From NCBI GenBank assembly GCA_009602735.1, contig WELA01004943.1, forward strand, positions 436,088 through 467,824: a stretch of 31,737 nucleotides of DNA. Reading direction: 5' to 3'. A model generated the notes under the pieces. It did no database searches. It had not been told where the DNA came from and saw only the letters and a list, made by a program, of their open reading frames with translations. Origin of the DNA: Mesotaenium endlicherianum. Its lineage: Eukaryota; Streptophyta; Zygnematophyceae; Zygnematales; Mesotaeniaceae. This document shows, one piece after another, positions 31,436 to 31,737 of the stretch; the first letter of the stretch is position 1, and each line of letters begins with the position of its first letter. A program made the position numbers and the translations under genes.

Positions 31436-31737
31436 GCACTAGACGCGGTCGTACAGCGGCAAATCCAACCGACCAATTGGGGTCAGGCAGGGACATGCCT
31501 CTGGGCTCTCAGTGGGCCAGGCCAGGCCATCCCACACGTGCGCGTGGCCTTGTGCTTTTGTGGCTAATCAGGGGCCCACCTGAAGGTGAATGTACCCGGG
31601 GTTAATCAGATAGACAGATGACTCTGTGATGGATCTTTGGCATCAGCGCCCCGGCTGAACGTTCCAGCGGCTGCCTGTTCCCCCCCCCTTCCCCCACTTT
31701 CCCCGCCCCCAATTTCCTACTCTCTCCCCCCTCCCTC
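31436..31737. other. Right window edge, no supported gene
   Basis: The GT29 gene may begin further right. The last 60 bases are C-rich pyrimidine sequence, probably the reason the contig ends. I see no clear signal-anchor exon here. Confidence 0.4.

Noticed and set aside
25300..31737. GC-rich right part as evidence for a chimeric contig or foreign DNA
   Set aside because: The WDR76 exons, ELIP exons and LRR region are also GC-rich; the AT-rich part is mainly retroelement and intron. No sharp junction is seen.

Overview
The window reads as nuclear DNA of a photosynthetic eukaryote of the green lineage, most likely a streptophyte (charophyte-grade alga or early land plant). The reasons are GT-AG introns in every gene, two plastid-targeted early light-induced protein (ELIP) genes, a plant-type GT29 sialyltransferase-like gene, and plant-style Ty3/gypsy chromoviruses primed by initiator tRNA-Met. 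I cannot name the species. The window starts in a (TC)n run and ends in a pyrimidine-rich tract, as contig ends often do.

Layout, left to right. (1) 99-865 (+): the last two exons of a WDR76/DDB2-like WD40 gene. (2) 2386-4088 (+): the 5' half of ELIP copy 1, with a solo LTR of family B in intron 2. (3) 4089-10069 (-): Ty3/gypsy chromovirus A, with two LTRs, a long intact pol frame, a gag lacking its capsid part, and a second solo B LTR nested inside. (4) 10070-12571 (-): 5' LTR, gag and protease of gypsy element B. (5) 12572-17088: mostly non-coding, with an eroded LRR fragment. (6) 17089-17876 (-): the 3' half of ELIP copy 1. (7) 17877-18620: a lone LTR of family A. (8) 18621-20927 (+): the RT-to-3'LTR half of element B. 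(9) 22178-23940 (+): ELIP copy 2. (10) about 26.9-31.4 kb (-): a multi-exon GT29 gene in GC-rich sequence with CA/TG tracts in its introns.

The main result is an inversion that explains this order. Element A and the lone A LTR lie in opposite orientation. Their 5-bp flanks do not match within each copy, but match crosswise in reverse complement: ctttg with caaag, and gtgaa with ttcac. Element B's own target duplication (gcact/agtgc) is also split between 12.57 and 20.93 kb. Flipping 10070-17876 repairs all three duplications, rejoins ELIP copy 1 around element A, and rejoins element B around the lone LTR. Recombination between inverted LTRs accounts for this in one step; a scaffolding error across the 744-bp repeats is the alternative.

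Both ELIP copies carry splice-site lesions. Copy 1 has lost at least three splice sites as well as being split. Copy 2 is contiguous but has no visible AG before exon 4 and an in-frame TGA at that boundary. The A LTRs carry a perfect three-unit heat-shock element about 70 bp upstream of a TATA box, which suggests stress-driven transcription.
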